In this document: in pieces, positions 52,775-62,740 of the stretch | How the letters are laid out: every line of letters starts with the position of its first letter | Numbering within the stretch: position 1 is the first letter of the stretch | DNA from: Gordoniibacillus kamchatkensis | Lineage (GTDB): Bacteria; Bacillota; Bacilli; Paenibacillales; NBRC-103111 | DNA length: 64,000 bases | Assembly (NCBI RefSeq): GCF_000829455.1 | Contig: NZ_JXAK01000010.1 | Span: forward strand, 1 to 64,000 | Reading direction: 5' to 3' | Program-made: the position numbers and the translations under genes | The notes under the pieces: model-generated | Told to the model about the DNA's origin: nothing | The model's database searches: none | The model's input: only the letters and a program-made list of their open reading frames with translations

Positions 52775-55156
52775 TCAGTAAATTTCGTCGCTGCTGAGCT
52801 TGTTTTGTCCGTGAATGTCTCTATATTCGCCGGGGGTGACGCCTTCGTACTTTTTAAAAATGCGGTTGAAGCTGCGCTGGTTGGCGTACCCTACGGCGGC
52901 TCCGATTTGCTTAACGGGCAGCTTCCCTTCGATTAGCAGCTTCTTGGCTTTCTCCAAGCGCAGCGATATGACGTAATCCATGAACGTAACGCTGACTTCC
53001 TGGCGGAACAGCCGGCTCACATAAGACGGGTCCAGCTGCAATTTGTCGGCGATGCCGCCCAGCGATATTTCCTTATCGAAGTTCGCTTCGATGTAATCCA
53101 GTATTTGTTTGGCTACCGGGACCGATTCCTGCGGCGTTTCGCTCACCACGCGCCGGTTCATGCGCCGTATGTAGGCTGCCGCATAGCGGACCGTTTCGCC
53201 GACCGTTTCCAGCCGCAGCACTTCTTCCTGCAGCTCCGAGAGTTCCGTTTCCGACTTCGGCGCAAAACCGAGCTCGGCCAAACGCTGAAACACCTCGACA
53301 ACAAGCTGGAAACAGGCATGCTGGACGAGGCGGAACGGTATGCCCTCCGCATGTTCGGCGGTATCGGCCAATTTGGCCAATTCCACGCCCAGCTCTTCCG
53401 GATTGTCCTCGCGGATGTGCAGCAAAATTTCCCTTTTATGCGCGCCCATCGTGCGGAAAAACTGTTGATCCGCCGGCTTTCTATCCCGGTTCAGCCAAAT
53501 CGGAGCGACCAAGCCGTAGCCCTTGAAGGCGCGACTCTCAAGCGCGTCCATCGCCTCCTCGTAAGATTCGCTCACGCTGCCCGCCAGCTGCTTCAAATCG
53601 CCGATGCCCGCGCTGACGGTCAAATTCAAATAGGTTCGAATCGCCGCCCCGATCCGCTCCGCCGCTTCCGGCGCCTGTGCGCGGAACTGTTCCGGCGACA
53701 CCTCCTGCTCGGGGTTGCAAACGAGAATGACATCCCGGCTCTCCGTATGAAGCGGATAAAGGCGGTACGCAGGGCCGGCCATTTCCGCGGACATTTTGGC
53801 TATAAAATAGCGGATCAGACTTTGATCGTAGCGGCCGTATTTGTTCATATACGCGGGATAATCGTCAATCCTTAGCACGCATACAAAAAAGCCGAACGGG
53901 GTGACCGGCAGGCGGTAATAGGCGAATTGGGCCATGATCTCCGCATGCTGCCGCGATTTTTCCTGAATCAACCGGCGGAGAAAACTTTGCTGCAGCACAG
54001 GCCAGTTGTCTTTCAGCTGGGATTCCATCGCCGCGCTCTGCTCCTTTAACGATTTAAACGCCGAAAACAAGATGGCGAGCTCGCTTCTTTCGCCGCCGGG
54101 GAATGCGGCGCCCCCGTTCCCGCCCTCTCGTTTGTTGTTCACGAATTGAACAAGCGAGTAAATCGGACTGTATATGCGAATGGTGATCACAAATGCGAAC
54201 AGGACCGCAATAACGATGCTGAACGCCATTAAAATGAGCATAAATTGCTGTATGTCTTTGCCGCTCTGGTATAAGGATGCCGTCGGAATGAGATCGACAT
54301 ATTTCCATCCCGTATAAGGCGAGGTTACGGCCGTAAACGAATATTCGCTGCCGCGGAAACGGTTCGCAAATGCGGTAATATCGCTGCCAAGCTTGTCCCG
54401 GATAACGGAAAATTCCGCCGCCGGAACGACCATGCCGGTATTGCTGTTGAACGCCAGCGACCCGTCGGGGCTTACCATCCATATTTCTTCGCCCGGGCGC
54501 ATTAATCGGAACGAAGGGCTTTGAAACAACGCCTGCTGATTCATATTGACGATAATCGCCCCTTTAATCGATGCGCCTCCCCAAGGGGTTGTCCGAATTA
54601 ACGTTACTTGCGTTTGCGATAAATTTTTGTCGCTGCCGCCGCCGGGATACTTCCGCACGAACCACTTGCTCTCCGTCCGTTTCATGCTGCGGTAATACGG
54701 GAGCCATTCGGGATCGTCGGTGCTTTCCGTCTTTGCCGGACCGACAAGCGCAGACTGCACAAGGCCGCTGTCGGCGTAATACACATAGATGGATTCGATG
54801 TACGGAGAAGAAGTGTACGAGTCTAGCAAATAATTGCGGATTTCCTGGACATCGGCTTCGCTCGGCCCTCCCGCTCCCGACAACAAGGCGTGGGAAAACG
54901 TCCGGTTCTGGGCAAGCCGCACCGTAATTTGGTCGACATCGCTCAGCAGCGCGTCCATAAGCCGCCGGGTTTGTTCGAGCATCTGGATGCTGGACCGCCT
55001 GACTTCCTCTCTGACGACATTTTGGCTATAGCGGTTGCCGAAATAACCGACGACGACGGTAGTCATCGTGACCAGCAGGGCGAGCAAAAACAAAATGCGA
55101 AAAAACAAGCTGCGGAATTTAAAGTTGGAAAAAGCGGCCTGAATGAGACGGATCAC
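52775..55156 (-). CDS. Membrane-bound AraC-family regulator with extracytoplasmic sensor
   Basis: A 793-aa one-component system. TM1 is near residues 18-40 (LFFRILFLLALLVTMTTVVVG). A Cache-like extracellular domain covers about 45-300, and TM2 is near 300-325 (FMLILMAFSIVIAVLFAFVIT). A cytoplasmic linker of about 350 residues without named domain follows, then two HTH motifs at the C-terminus: LGGIADKLQLDPSYVSRLFRQ and IGAAVGYANQRSFNRIFKKYEG. The start is a GTG at 55156 after AGGGGGATTCGG. It lies directly upstream of, and in the same direction as, the oligopeptide-type importer, the standard arrangement for Paenibacillus sugar sensors. It should induce that importer and the sulfatases. Confidence 0.9.
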   Translation of the reverse strand: MIRLIQAAFSNFKFRSLFFRILFLLALLVTMTTVVVGYFGNRYSQNVVREEVRRSSIQMLEQTRRLMDALLSDVDQITVRLAQNRTFSHALLSGAGGPSEADVQEIRNYLLDSYTSSPYIESIYVYYADSGLVQSALVGPAKTESTDDPEWLPYYRSMKRTESKWFVRKYPGGGSDKNLSQTQVTLIRTTPWGGASIKGAIIVNMNQQALFQSPSFRLMRPGEEIWMVSPDGSLAFNSNTGMVVPAAEFSVIRDKLGSDITAFANRFRGSEYSFTAVTSPYTGWKYVDLIPTASLYQSGKDIQQFMLILMAFSIVIAVLFAFVITIRIYSPIYSLVQFVNNKREGGNGGAAFPGGERSELAILFSAFKSLKEQSAAMESQLKDNWPVLQQSFLRRLIQEKSRQHAEIMAQFAYYRLPVTPFGFFVCVLRIDDYPAYMNKYGRYDQSLIRYFIAKMSAEMAGPAYRLYPLHTESRDVILVCNPEQEVSPEQFRAQAPEAAERIGAAIRTYLNLTVSAGIGDLKQLAGSVSESYEEAMDALESRAFKGYGLVAPIWLNRDRKPADQQFFRTMGAHKREILLHIREDNPEELGVELAKLADTAEHAEGIPFRLVQHACFQLVVEVFQRLAELGFAPKSETELSELQEEVLRLETVGETVRYAAAYIRRMNRRVVSETPQESVPVAKQILDYIEANFDKEISLGGIADKLQLDPSYVSRLFRQEVSVTFMDYVISLRLEKAKKLLIEGKLPVKQIGAAVGYANQRSFNRIFKKYEGVTPGEYRDIHGQNKLSSDEIY

Positions 55157-55326
55157 CCGAATCCCCCTATCGGACGTTAGTGTTATCTCATTAGTTCGAC
55201 AACTGCCCGGTTATCCCCCACTGTATCAAATAAAAAGTTTGTCCATAAAGAAGCGTTGTTTAGAAAAAATCGACATTTCGCGGTTTAAGAGTGATATCAT
55301 AATATTGAATTGGAGAGATGCTGCTC

Positions 55327-56537
55327 ATGGAAAATCATCACCCCGAACCGCAGAGTTTACCAAAAAGAAAAGCGCAAGCACTTTTGGAAGTTCTGATCGT
55401 CTCCACAAAACTCGGACTTACTTCTTTCGGAGGGCCGGTAGCCCATTTAGGCTATTTTCATAACGAGTACATACGCAGACGCCAATGGTTAGACGAGAAA
55501 AGTTATGCTGATCTTGTAGCGCTTTGCCAGTTTCTTCCCGGTCCGGCCAGCAGCCAAGTCGGCATCGGAATAGGCGTTATTCGCGCCGGACTGCTCGGAG
55601 GTTTGATCGCTTGGCTCGGCTTCACGCTTCCTTCGGCGGTTGCGTTGGCAGTATTCGCGTTTCTGCTGAAGGGACTTGATCTTAGCCATGCTGGCTGGGT
55701 CCATGGTTTGAAAATTGTCGCAGTAGCCATTGTGGCTCAGGCCGTACTTAGCATGGGGCAGAAGCTTACACCGGATAAAAAAAGGGCTACCATTGCAATA
55801 ATCGCAGCTACCGTCACCCTGTTGTGGCAATCTGCGTTAAGCCAAGTGATACTCATTGCGGTTGCAGGATTAATTGGTTTATGGTTGTACCGGAATACGG
55901 CAGTTGCCGAAGCTCCGAATCTTCACATACCAATCAGCCGTACTTTCGCGGTTCTTTGTTTGATTATATTTTTCGGACTTTAGTTGCTCTCCCTTTGCTT
56001 CGGCACGTTTTCACGGCCGGATGGCTATCGTTATTCGATAGCTTTTACAGGTCCGGTGCTCTCGTATTTGGCGGGGGTCATGTCGTTTTGCCGCTATTGG
56101 AACGGGAAGTGGTGCCTACGGGTTGGGTGAGCAAAGAGGACTTCCTCGCAGGTTACGGCGCGGCCCAAGCTGTACCCGGGCCACTGTTTACTTTTGCAGC
56201 ATACCTGGGTGCAATGGCAAAGGGTGTCTCCGGGGCATTGGTTGCCACGGCTGGCATCTTTTTGCCCGCCTTTTTGCTCGTCGTCGGGGCTTTGCCATTC
56301 TGGAATTCCTTTCGCAATAGCGCCCGTATACAGGGGGCGCTTATTGGGATAAACGCAGCGGTGGTTGGAATTTTGTTGGCCGCATTATACAATCCGCTGT
56401 GGACGACAGCCATTATAGCGCCTGCAGATTTTGCGCTGGCATCGATCCTGTTTATCCTGCTTGTTTTCTGGAAAACGCCGCCATGGGTAGTTGTCGTTTC
56501 CGGAATGTTTGGCGGTATGTTGCTGAGCTTGGTCTAA
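55327..56537 (+). CDS. chrA: Chromate transporter ChrA (CHR family), frameshifted in this sequence
   Basis: Long-chain CHR ion transporter with two homologous halves. The first is LGLTSFGGPVAHLGYFHNEY with CQFLPGPASSQVGIGIG, and the second SGALVFGGGHVVLPLLEREV with GAAQAVPGPLFTFAAYLG. About ten TM helices. It exports chromate in characterised members. The frame breaks at 55979-55981. The first half ends FFGL then stop, and the other frame runs on LVALPLLRHVF, so one T is missing from a run of four. Restored length is about 403 aa. I start it at the ATG at 55327, nine bases after GGAGAG, rather than at 55318. Confidence 0.85.
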
Positions 56538-56681
56538 TTTATTCGTGTAATGGCCTGACTCATACCCAAACTATCGAGCATTAACCTACTCGACTTCTCA
56601 GCCTGGTCCGGATCGATTAGGTGCTTGTAAGGTAGGCTGCTCCAACCGGCAAGAACGAGGCGGACCATCGCTTCGATAAAA

Positions 56682-56714
56682 TTCGGGAGCTGCGGTTTTC
56701 ACGCAGCTCCCGAA
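56682..56714 (-). terminator. Terminator of the cotD-like gene
   Basis: TTCGGGAGCTGC pairs perfectly with GCAGCTCCCGAA over 12 bp with a nine-base loop. On the minus strand TTTTATC follows. It lies 20 bp after the stop at 56734. Bases 56538-56681 show nothing else. Confidence 0.85.
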
Positions 56715-56733
56715 GCACATTTTTGCAAGCAGA

Positions 56734-56970
56734 TCATCGTTTTGTTTTTTTGCGGCTTCTGACGTAAGCAACCGGCGTCGGGACGGGAGCCGGGCAAAAC
56801 TCGTCTCTCTCCACGTACGTATAGATGTGCTGCGGAACTGGGACGCAGTGATGCCGGTTAATGACTTCAATCGGATGAATAATTTGCACCAGCTGCGGAT
56901 GGTAAAAATCCCGATAAACGACTGTCGGAGGATCTACAACCCGGCCTGTAGGACATTGAGGACAAGACAT
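56734..56970 (-). CDS. cotD: CotD-family spore coat protein
   Basis: A 78-aa His/Pro/Cys-rich protein. It has the CotD pattern of CPTGRVVDPPTVVYRDFYHPQ, IIHPIEVINRHHCVPVPQHIY and a basic end (RSRKKTKR). It would be deposited in the inner coat late in sporulation. The ATG at 56970 is preceded by GAGAGGTGA. A mother-cell sigma-K promoter is expected upstream but I could not place one convincingly. Confidence 0.8.
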   Translation of the reverse strand: MSCPQCPTGRVVDPPTVVYRDFYHPQLVQIIHPIEVINRHHCVPVPQHIYTYVERDEFCPAPVPTPVAYVRSRKKTKR

Positions 56971-57250
56971 CGGTCCAATTCACCTCTCTCCTTTAGGATT
57001 CAACCTAAGCATATGTGTTCTCGGTCAACTGTGCCTGTATGTTTATCATGTCGGCATATGGACAGGAAAAATTGGGTTGAATGGGGTGAGGGGCACATGC
57101 TGATCCGCATATGTGCCCACGAGTCGGTGAATGCCCTTTTGTTCTCCCGGCGGTTACAGCGAATGCCATAATAGACGATACGAATTTCGTCGTTTATGAT
57201 ATAGTGCGTGACTACATCGTCGCATTTATCCGCCCTAGGAGGTTATGCGC

Positions 57251-57457
57251 ATGAAGCCACAAATACATTTACGCTTGGGGCTCATAAGCTTTCCAATCAT
57301 GATAGTTTTAGCTTGCCTGACGGTTATCGGCACCCCGTATTTATTTGTAAAAATAATAAACTTGATGATCGTCGTCGCCTTGTCCGCCGGTTTTGGGGCT
57401 TTTGTTAGGGAATCGTTTCTTCAAAAGCAAAAACAAAAGGAACGGTCAACCGAATGA
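57251..57457 (+). CDS. Small hydrophobic membrane protein, unknown function
   Basis: A 68-aa protein with two hydrophobic stretches (LGLISFPIMIVLACLTVIG and INLMIVVALSAGFGAFV) and a charged C-terminal tail (KQKQKERS). The ATG at 57251 is eight bases after AGGAGG; another ATG two codons earlier is too close to it. No family recognised. Its stop lies within the loop of the shared terminator at 57439. The good ribosome binding site is the main reason to believe it. Confidence 0.6.
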   Translation: MKPQIHLRLGLISFPIMIVLACLTVIGTPYLFVKIINLMIVVALSAGFGAFVRESFLQKQKQKERSTE

Positions 57458-57473
57458 AGGCGTTGACCGTTCC
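57439..57473. terminator. Terminator between the small membrane protein and the large secreted protein
   Basis: GGAACGGTCAAC and GTTGACCGTTCC form a 12-bp perfect stem with an 11-base loop. On the minus strand it is followed by TTTTGTTTTTG and lies 16 bp after the stop at 57489. Confidence 0.82.
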
Positions 57474-57488
57474 CCGAAACTCCCCGTT

Positions 57489-60447
57489 TTACTTCAATCC
57501 GTTCGCAATCAAATAATCCATATTGATCCCCAGCACATTTGCCGCTTGGGCGCTGATGTCGCCGTGAGCCGCACCGTTCTCGACAGCTTTCTTCAGGTCG
57601 CCCAGATGTTTGAGCGACTGATCGCTATGGCCTATCTGGAACTGCGACTCCGCTTGCGACAGCTTGGCGTCGAGCGAAGTTTGGATGCCCTGGTTTTTGA
57701 ATTGGCCATTCGCGCCGAACTGCGCAATAAAGCTGTGCAGCGCAGCGAAGCTGGTGCCGATACGGAACTCGAAGCTCTGCTCCGTCTTGTTGCCGGCCGC
57801 ATCCACGATCAGGAAGCTCACCGTATGTGTCCCCAAGCCGATAGCTTCGGCCTGCATCGTTTGGCCGGAAGCAATCTCGACGCCGTCCAGCTTCAGCGAC
57901 TGTGAAGCTACGCCCGACAGCGCGTCTTGCGCGACAAGGGTAAATTGCACCGCAGCGTCCGCCGTCACGTCGTGCACCGGCTGCCCGGATTGCGTCAGCA
58001 CTGCCGTCGGCGCCGTTTTGTCGAGTCGTACCTGTACCGTTTGCGGCGCTTCCGCGTTGCCGGCGACGTCCGTCGAATAAAACCGGATGGCGTTCGCACC
58101 TTCTTGCGAGATTGCGACCGGACCGGTATAAGCCGTCCAATCCCCATCGTTCACTGCGTACATAGTGGAAGCGACACCGGTGCCCGAATCCGTGGCCGTC
58201 AGCGTCAGCGTCACATCCTGATTGTACCAGCCTTGCTCGTTAGCCGCCCCGGAGAGCTGCGCCGCAGTGACGGGAGGCGTCGTATCGGCATAGAAGTCGG
58301 CAAGCCCTCTCGGTTTAAGCTGAAACACTCCTTTGAAAATCGAGGCGACGCCGCTGACGTTCACCACTTGCCCTGCGCGGTACGGGAACGCGTCCAGCGT
58401 CAGCCCGGTGCGTCCGTCGACGCGCACGTGATTGGTGACCGATCCGGCAACGGCATCGAACTCGAAAGAACCGGCCGGTGCAGCGCTGACGATATTGGCT
58501 ATTTTCACGTTGTCGAGCTCAATCAGCTGGCCCTGGTTCGCGTCAGACACCGCAGCCGCCTTTTGCACAGCCGGCAGCGGCGCCGTCCCCGTCTTCGCGA
58601 TCGCGACGGGATTCGCAAGCTCCAGCTCGGTGTTATAGTGCGTCAGCGATGCCGTTACCTTAACCGTATCGCCTTGGTGAAAGCCGCTCTGGCTTTGGAA
58701 GACGTAAATGCCGCCCGTCTCGTCCTGCAAGTAGAACGCCTGCCCGCCGAACGCTCCGGCTCCGTCGTAACGACGCCTTCCACTGTAACGAGCGTGTTGT
58801 CCGCTTTCGTCCGCGCGTCGCCGATCGCGATTCGGGCCGGCACCGGCGGCTGATCCGGGGGCAGCTGCTCGGCCGGGACGTTCGCCAGCGTGACCGCTTC
58901 CGTCTTCACGTTGTTGCTGCCTTGTCTCAGCCGCAAATTGGCGGCGCCGCTCGTGCCCGGCTTGATGCGGACGGTCAAATTTTTGTAAGCGTGGCCGAGT
59001 CCGTCCGCCGTCAAGCTGAACGACGAGCTGTAGCCGTACGACGCCGGCCACGTGCCATCGCTGTTCTGCACCATTGCCACTTGCGTCCCGCCGGACAAGT
59101 AAATGCCTACGGCCAAATCCGGTAACGGTCGCGCCTGCAGGCAAATTATCGGCAACGACGCGAAGCTGGAAGTCTTGCGCGTTCGGCAGCTGCGCTTGAT
59201 GCACGAAGCTGTAAGAGACGTTCGCCGTCGCCGCAGGGCCGCCGTAGGAGCCCGGCTTGAACGTCGACGGATCGTACCATTTGTAGCCCGGATCGGGGGC
59301 TGCCCACGGCTCCGGCTGCGGTTCGGTCGAGGCCGCCGGGGCTTCGAACGGCAGCAGCGCCGTCGGCTGGTCAAGCTGCAGACCGTTTACTTGATCCAGG
59401 CTCGTGTAGCTTTCCTTCTTGGCCAGCCAGTTCACGATATTGACGAGCAGCGTACCGTCGTTCTGTTCCTTGAAGCCGTCGTACGTCGTTTTTTTTCTGG
59501 CCGTTGTCCTCGCGCAAATATTTCGGTGTCGCATCCTCGACCGGCGACGAATCGCCGATGAACGCCGCTTTGCCAGCGCCGGGCTTCGAGACCGCCACAT
59601 AGGGGCCTTCGGCTGTGCCCCCGCCGTCGTAGACGCCTTGGTCGACGGCGTTGGCCCACGCCACGTTGGTCTGGGGCAAATACACGATCCCTTTCGCTTT
59701 CTTCGGGTCAAGCACCGCGAGCGTCGAGCCCGCATGCATGGCAACGGTAGATACGCCCGTCGTAATGCCGAACGCCTGCTCCGGTGCCACGACTTTGTCC
59801 GTTATAATGTCCCCGAGCGCATTGTACCGGAACCGGACGCCGAAGTTCTCTGCCAACCAGTCGGAGCTGGCTACGCCTTGCATCGCTGCTGAAGCCCGCT
59901 CTTCTGCGCTCATCCCTTTCGCCGGATCGTCCCACCCGCCGCGCCGATACCCGTTCATGACCTCGGAAGCGTCCCAACGGTTTTTGTTCCGGTCGGCGTT
60001 ATAATGGTCGGCAATGAAGAAAATGCTGCCGCCGCCTTGTATGTACTGCTGCATCGCCGCTTGCTCGCTTTGCTTGTAAGGCACGTTAGCCTCGCCGATA
60101 ACGAAGACGTCGTAATCTTTCAAATCGTCGTACGTGATCGGCGCCGTTTTGCGCAGCTCTTTCACGTAATAACCATTGTCGGCCAGAGCGTTCGCAAAAT
60201 CCGAAAAGCCGCCGTCGATGACCCAATCGGCCGCTCCAGCCGTCTGGCCGTGCGTATTGTCGAACAGCACCTTTTTGCCGGCGTTCTCGTTCACCACCCG
60301 CGCATTGATGTACGGCGCCGGATCGCTCGGCCCTTCCGCCCAAGCTTGGTTCAAGCTTCCGGTAACCGCCGTTTGCAGCGGCAGGGCAAGCGTCAGCGCC
60401 AGCGCCGTTTTCCACAGCGCAGGTTTCCAGCCTTGCAGTTTTCCCAT
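57489..60447 (-). CDS. Large secreted multidomain protein with FIMAH-like C-terminus, three frameshifts in this sequence
   Basis: An extracellular protein of about 985 aa when the frame is repaired. Order: a signal peptide ending near NQAWA; a class-I glutamine-amidotransferase-like domain (KKVLFDNTHGQTAGAADWVI, VFVIGEANVPYKQSE); and an Ig-like segment (YSFVHQAQLPNAQDFQLRVV). Then come an OB-fold (GGQAFYLQDETGGIYVFQSQ), a triple-strand Ig/OmpL47-like repeat (NEQGWYNQDVTLTLTATDSG) and a C-terminal FIMAH-like helical module (LHSFIAQFGANGQFKN). Frame breaks lie at 59489-59496 (a run of eight A where seven are needed), 59119-59122 (one extra base) and 58756-58757 (one G missing). No catalytic residues could be fixed, so function is open; surface glycan or nucleic-acid binding is possible. 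Confidence 0.78.
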
Positions 60448-60693
60448 CATATCCCTCCATGGCATTGTTATGGAAATTATTATTCCGATCCTATTCTAGC
60501 ATGAACCTGGGAGCGAAAATGATAGATTTTTGTAAAGACTGACGGACTATTTTCAGGGCGGCGCCTGAATAATATAAATCAGCAGCCTCGCTCCGCTACC
60601 GGGCAGATTTGAGCAGTAAATCCCAGGATATTCCACATTAATATCGAATATTGATTCTATATTGGATTTAACGATAAGGGGGTATCGACTAAA

Positions 60694-61569
60694 ATGAGCC
60701 TAAATCAAATATTCTTACCCGCTGAATTCAAGCAGGATCGAATTTTTGTTCTGCCGCGTACGAAGGACGGTATAAAGCTCAATTTTATTATAGATACCGG
60801 TGGGGATATGTTTGTTACCCCAGATGGTGTAAATAGGGCTAACCTGGTTGTTTCTAAGATTGAATTAGACGGGCAATATTACGATGTAACTGCTTTACCG
60901 GAATTTGATGATAACGAATGGATTCCTCCGTTATTGATTGACGGAAAATCACCCAATTTGGCAGTGATTGAAAGTGAAATCTGCAACGACGGTTTACTAG
61001 GTCAAGCATGGTTTGCCGATCGTGTATGGACGTTTGATTATTTAAATCAGCGCCTTATATATCATCGTTATTGGGCTGGCCCCCTGATAAAAGGGGAACA
61101 CTGTGTAACTCTTGGATTTATTAAAGATAATAAGGGATCCCGCAAACTGAATTTTCCCCGGATTCAAGCTGTTATTGATAATGAAACGATAAATTTTTTA
61201 TTTGATACGGGTGCGACACTTAAACTATCTGCACAAGCATTGAATGAATTGGGTGATGGCCTACCCGATATTCGTGCAACTAGTTTTATAACGAAGCATT
61301 TATTCGAAAAGTGGAGAGAACTTCATCCCGATTGGAAGGTTATTAAGAACGCTGATGGGAAGTTCTCATTAATTGAAGTTCCGGAAATAATATTAGCGGG
61401 TTTCAAAGTTGGCCCAGTGTGGTTTACTGAAAGACCAGACGAAAATTTTCATCAATTTATGTCTCAATGGATGGATCAACAGATTGATGGTGCATTAGGT
61501 GGATCTGCATTCAAATTTTTTAGAATTACTGTAGACTATTCAAATGCAATCGCTTATTTTGAATGCTAA
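60694..61569 (+). CDS. Two-lobed retropepsin-like (clan AA) protein
   Basis: A 291-aa protein with an internal duplication. Lobe 1 has IIDTGGD (DTG 34-36), DGLLGQAWF (99-107) and WTFDYLNQRLIY. Lobe 2 has LFDTGAT (DTG 171-173), DGALGGSAFKFF (265-276) and VDYSNAIAYFE. DTG, then (D/N)G-x-LG, then a DY strand is the aspartic-protease pattern of retropepsins. Two copies in one chain recall the pepsin layout. No signal peptide or TM helix. Bases and codons are clearly more AT-rich than the rest of the window. The ATG follows GGGGG 11 bases upstream. Both catalytic Asp are present, but activity is untested. Confidence 0.75.
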   Translation: MSLNQIFLPAEFKQDRIFVLPRTKDGIKLNFIIDTGGDMFVTPDGVNRANLVVSKIELDGQYYDVTALPEFDDNEWIPPLLIDGKSPNLAVIESEICNDGLLGQAWFADRVWTFDYLNQRLIYHRYWAGPLIKGEHCVTLGFIKDNKGSRKLNFPRIQAVIDNETINFLFDTGATLKLSAQALNELGDGLPDIRATSFITKHLFEKWRELHPDWKVIKNADGKFSLIEVPEIILAGFKVGPVWFTERPDENFHQFMSQWMDQQIDGALGGSAFKFFRITVDYSNAIAYFEC

Positions 61570-61718
61570 CAAACGGTATTGAGCGAACGGGAACAATAGC
61601 GCAGCAATGGAAGATCCATCGCACTTTTTTTTACCGTACTCTTTGCGTAACAAACAGGCATCTGTTAAATGATGGTTTATTGGTATAAGTCCACAATTTT
61701 ATTGTGAGGAGGGACCTA

Positions 61719-62225
61719 ATGTATATACGAGAAGCGTGCATTGAAGATGCTGAAAAAATCGCAAAAGTTCATGTCGACAGCTGGAAAAGCACTTATCAAG
61801 GCATTATTTCCGAATATTATTTATCCAGTCTTTCTGTTGAAAAGAGATTAAAGAGTTGGTTATGGACATTTGAGAACTTAGAGATACATCAAAAAATATT
61901 CGTTGCAGAGGACACACCGGGTAATATCGTTGGATTTTCAAGTGGAGGCCGAAGTCGAAACAATGAATTTAAACACGATGGGGAGCTTTATGCAATTTAT
62001 CTATTAAAGGATTATCAACGATTAGGGTTAGGAAAAATGCTATTTACTTCAATTGTAAGGTCATTAAAAGATAGTGGTTATTCAGCAATGATGTTGTGGG
62101 TTCTTAAGGACAACCCTTCTGTTGAATTTTATAAATTACAAGGCGGACAGATAATTGGGCAGAAGGAAATAACAATAGGAAGCGACAGACTAATTGAGTT
62201 GGCGATTGGATGGGATAGAATGTAA
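61719..62225 (+). CDS. GNAT-family N-acetyltransferase
   Basis: A 168-aa acyl-CoA-dependent acetyltransferase. It begins MYIREACIEDAEKIAKVHV. The acetyl-CoA loop is LKDYQRLGLGKMLF (Q/RxxGxG/A) and the C-terminal part is MMLWVLKDNPSVEFYKLQGG. Closest in style to RimI/MarR-linked small-molecule acetyltransferases. The ATG at 61719 follows GAGGAGGG; an earlier in-frame GTG lies within it. AT-rich like its neighbours. The substrate is unknown. Confidence 0.9.
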   Translation: MYIREACIEDAEKIAKVHVDSWKSTYQGIISEYYLSSLSVEKRLKSWLWTFENLEIHQKIFVAEDTPGNIVGFSSGGRSRNNEFKHDGELYAIYLLKDYQRLGLGKMLFTSIVRSLKDSGYSAMMLWVLKDNPSVEFYKLQGGQIIGQKEITIGSDRLIELAIGWDRM

Positions 62226-62330
62226 CCGGTTTTTTTAAGCTGAACTAAGATTTATTCACAATTTGAATGTAGATTTGCCCCCATTAATTCCATTACTCAG
62301 ATAACGGGTACTTGAGAGGAATGAGACCAA

Positions 62331-62740
62331 TTGCTATATTCTACATCGCTTGATGGTATTTCCCCATCTATGTTAGATGGATTTTTTGTAGGTTGGCCAA
62401 AGCTCCATCCGTTCAAAGCCATTATGAACTTTTACGGAACAGCTATAAATTTGTACTTGCCATAGACAAACAGACAAATAGGGTCGTTGGTTTTATAACT
62501 GCAATTAGCGACGGGGTATTATCAGCGTATATCCCACTATTGGAAGTATTGCCCTCTTATCAGAAACAAGGTATTGGAGGCAAGTTAGTTCAGCTAATGC
62601 TTGAGGAGTTATCTAATATTTACATGGTGGACTTAATTTGTGACGAACATTTACAGGACTATTACGTACGGTTTGGATTACTTAAAGCAAAGGGAATGAT
62701 AACTCGGAACTTTGCTTATCAAGCAGGTCGACTAAGCTAA
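62331..62740 (+). CDS. GNAT-family N-acetyltransferase, frameshifted near its N-terminus
   Basis: Small acetyltransferase with VLAIDKQTNRVVGFITAI, acetyl-CoA loop VLPSYQKQGIGGKLVQLM and VDLICDEHLQDYYVRFGL. The N-terminal piece (YSTSLDGISPSMLDGFFVGWPK, read from about 62331, possibly from a TTG) is in another frame. The break is at 62399-62401, where AAA should be AAAA. Restored length is about 136 aa. The frame from 62393 alone would begin with TTG and lack the first strand. Confidence 0.7.
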
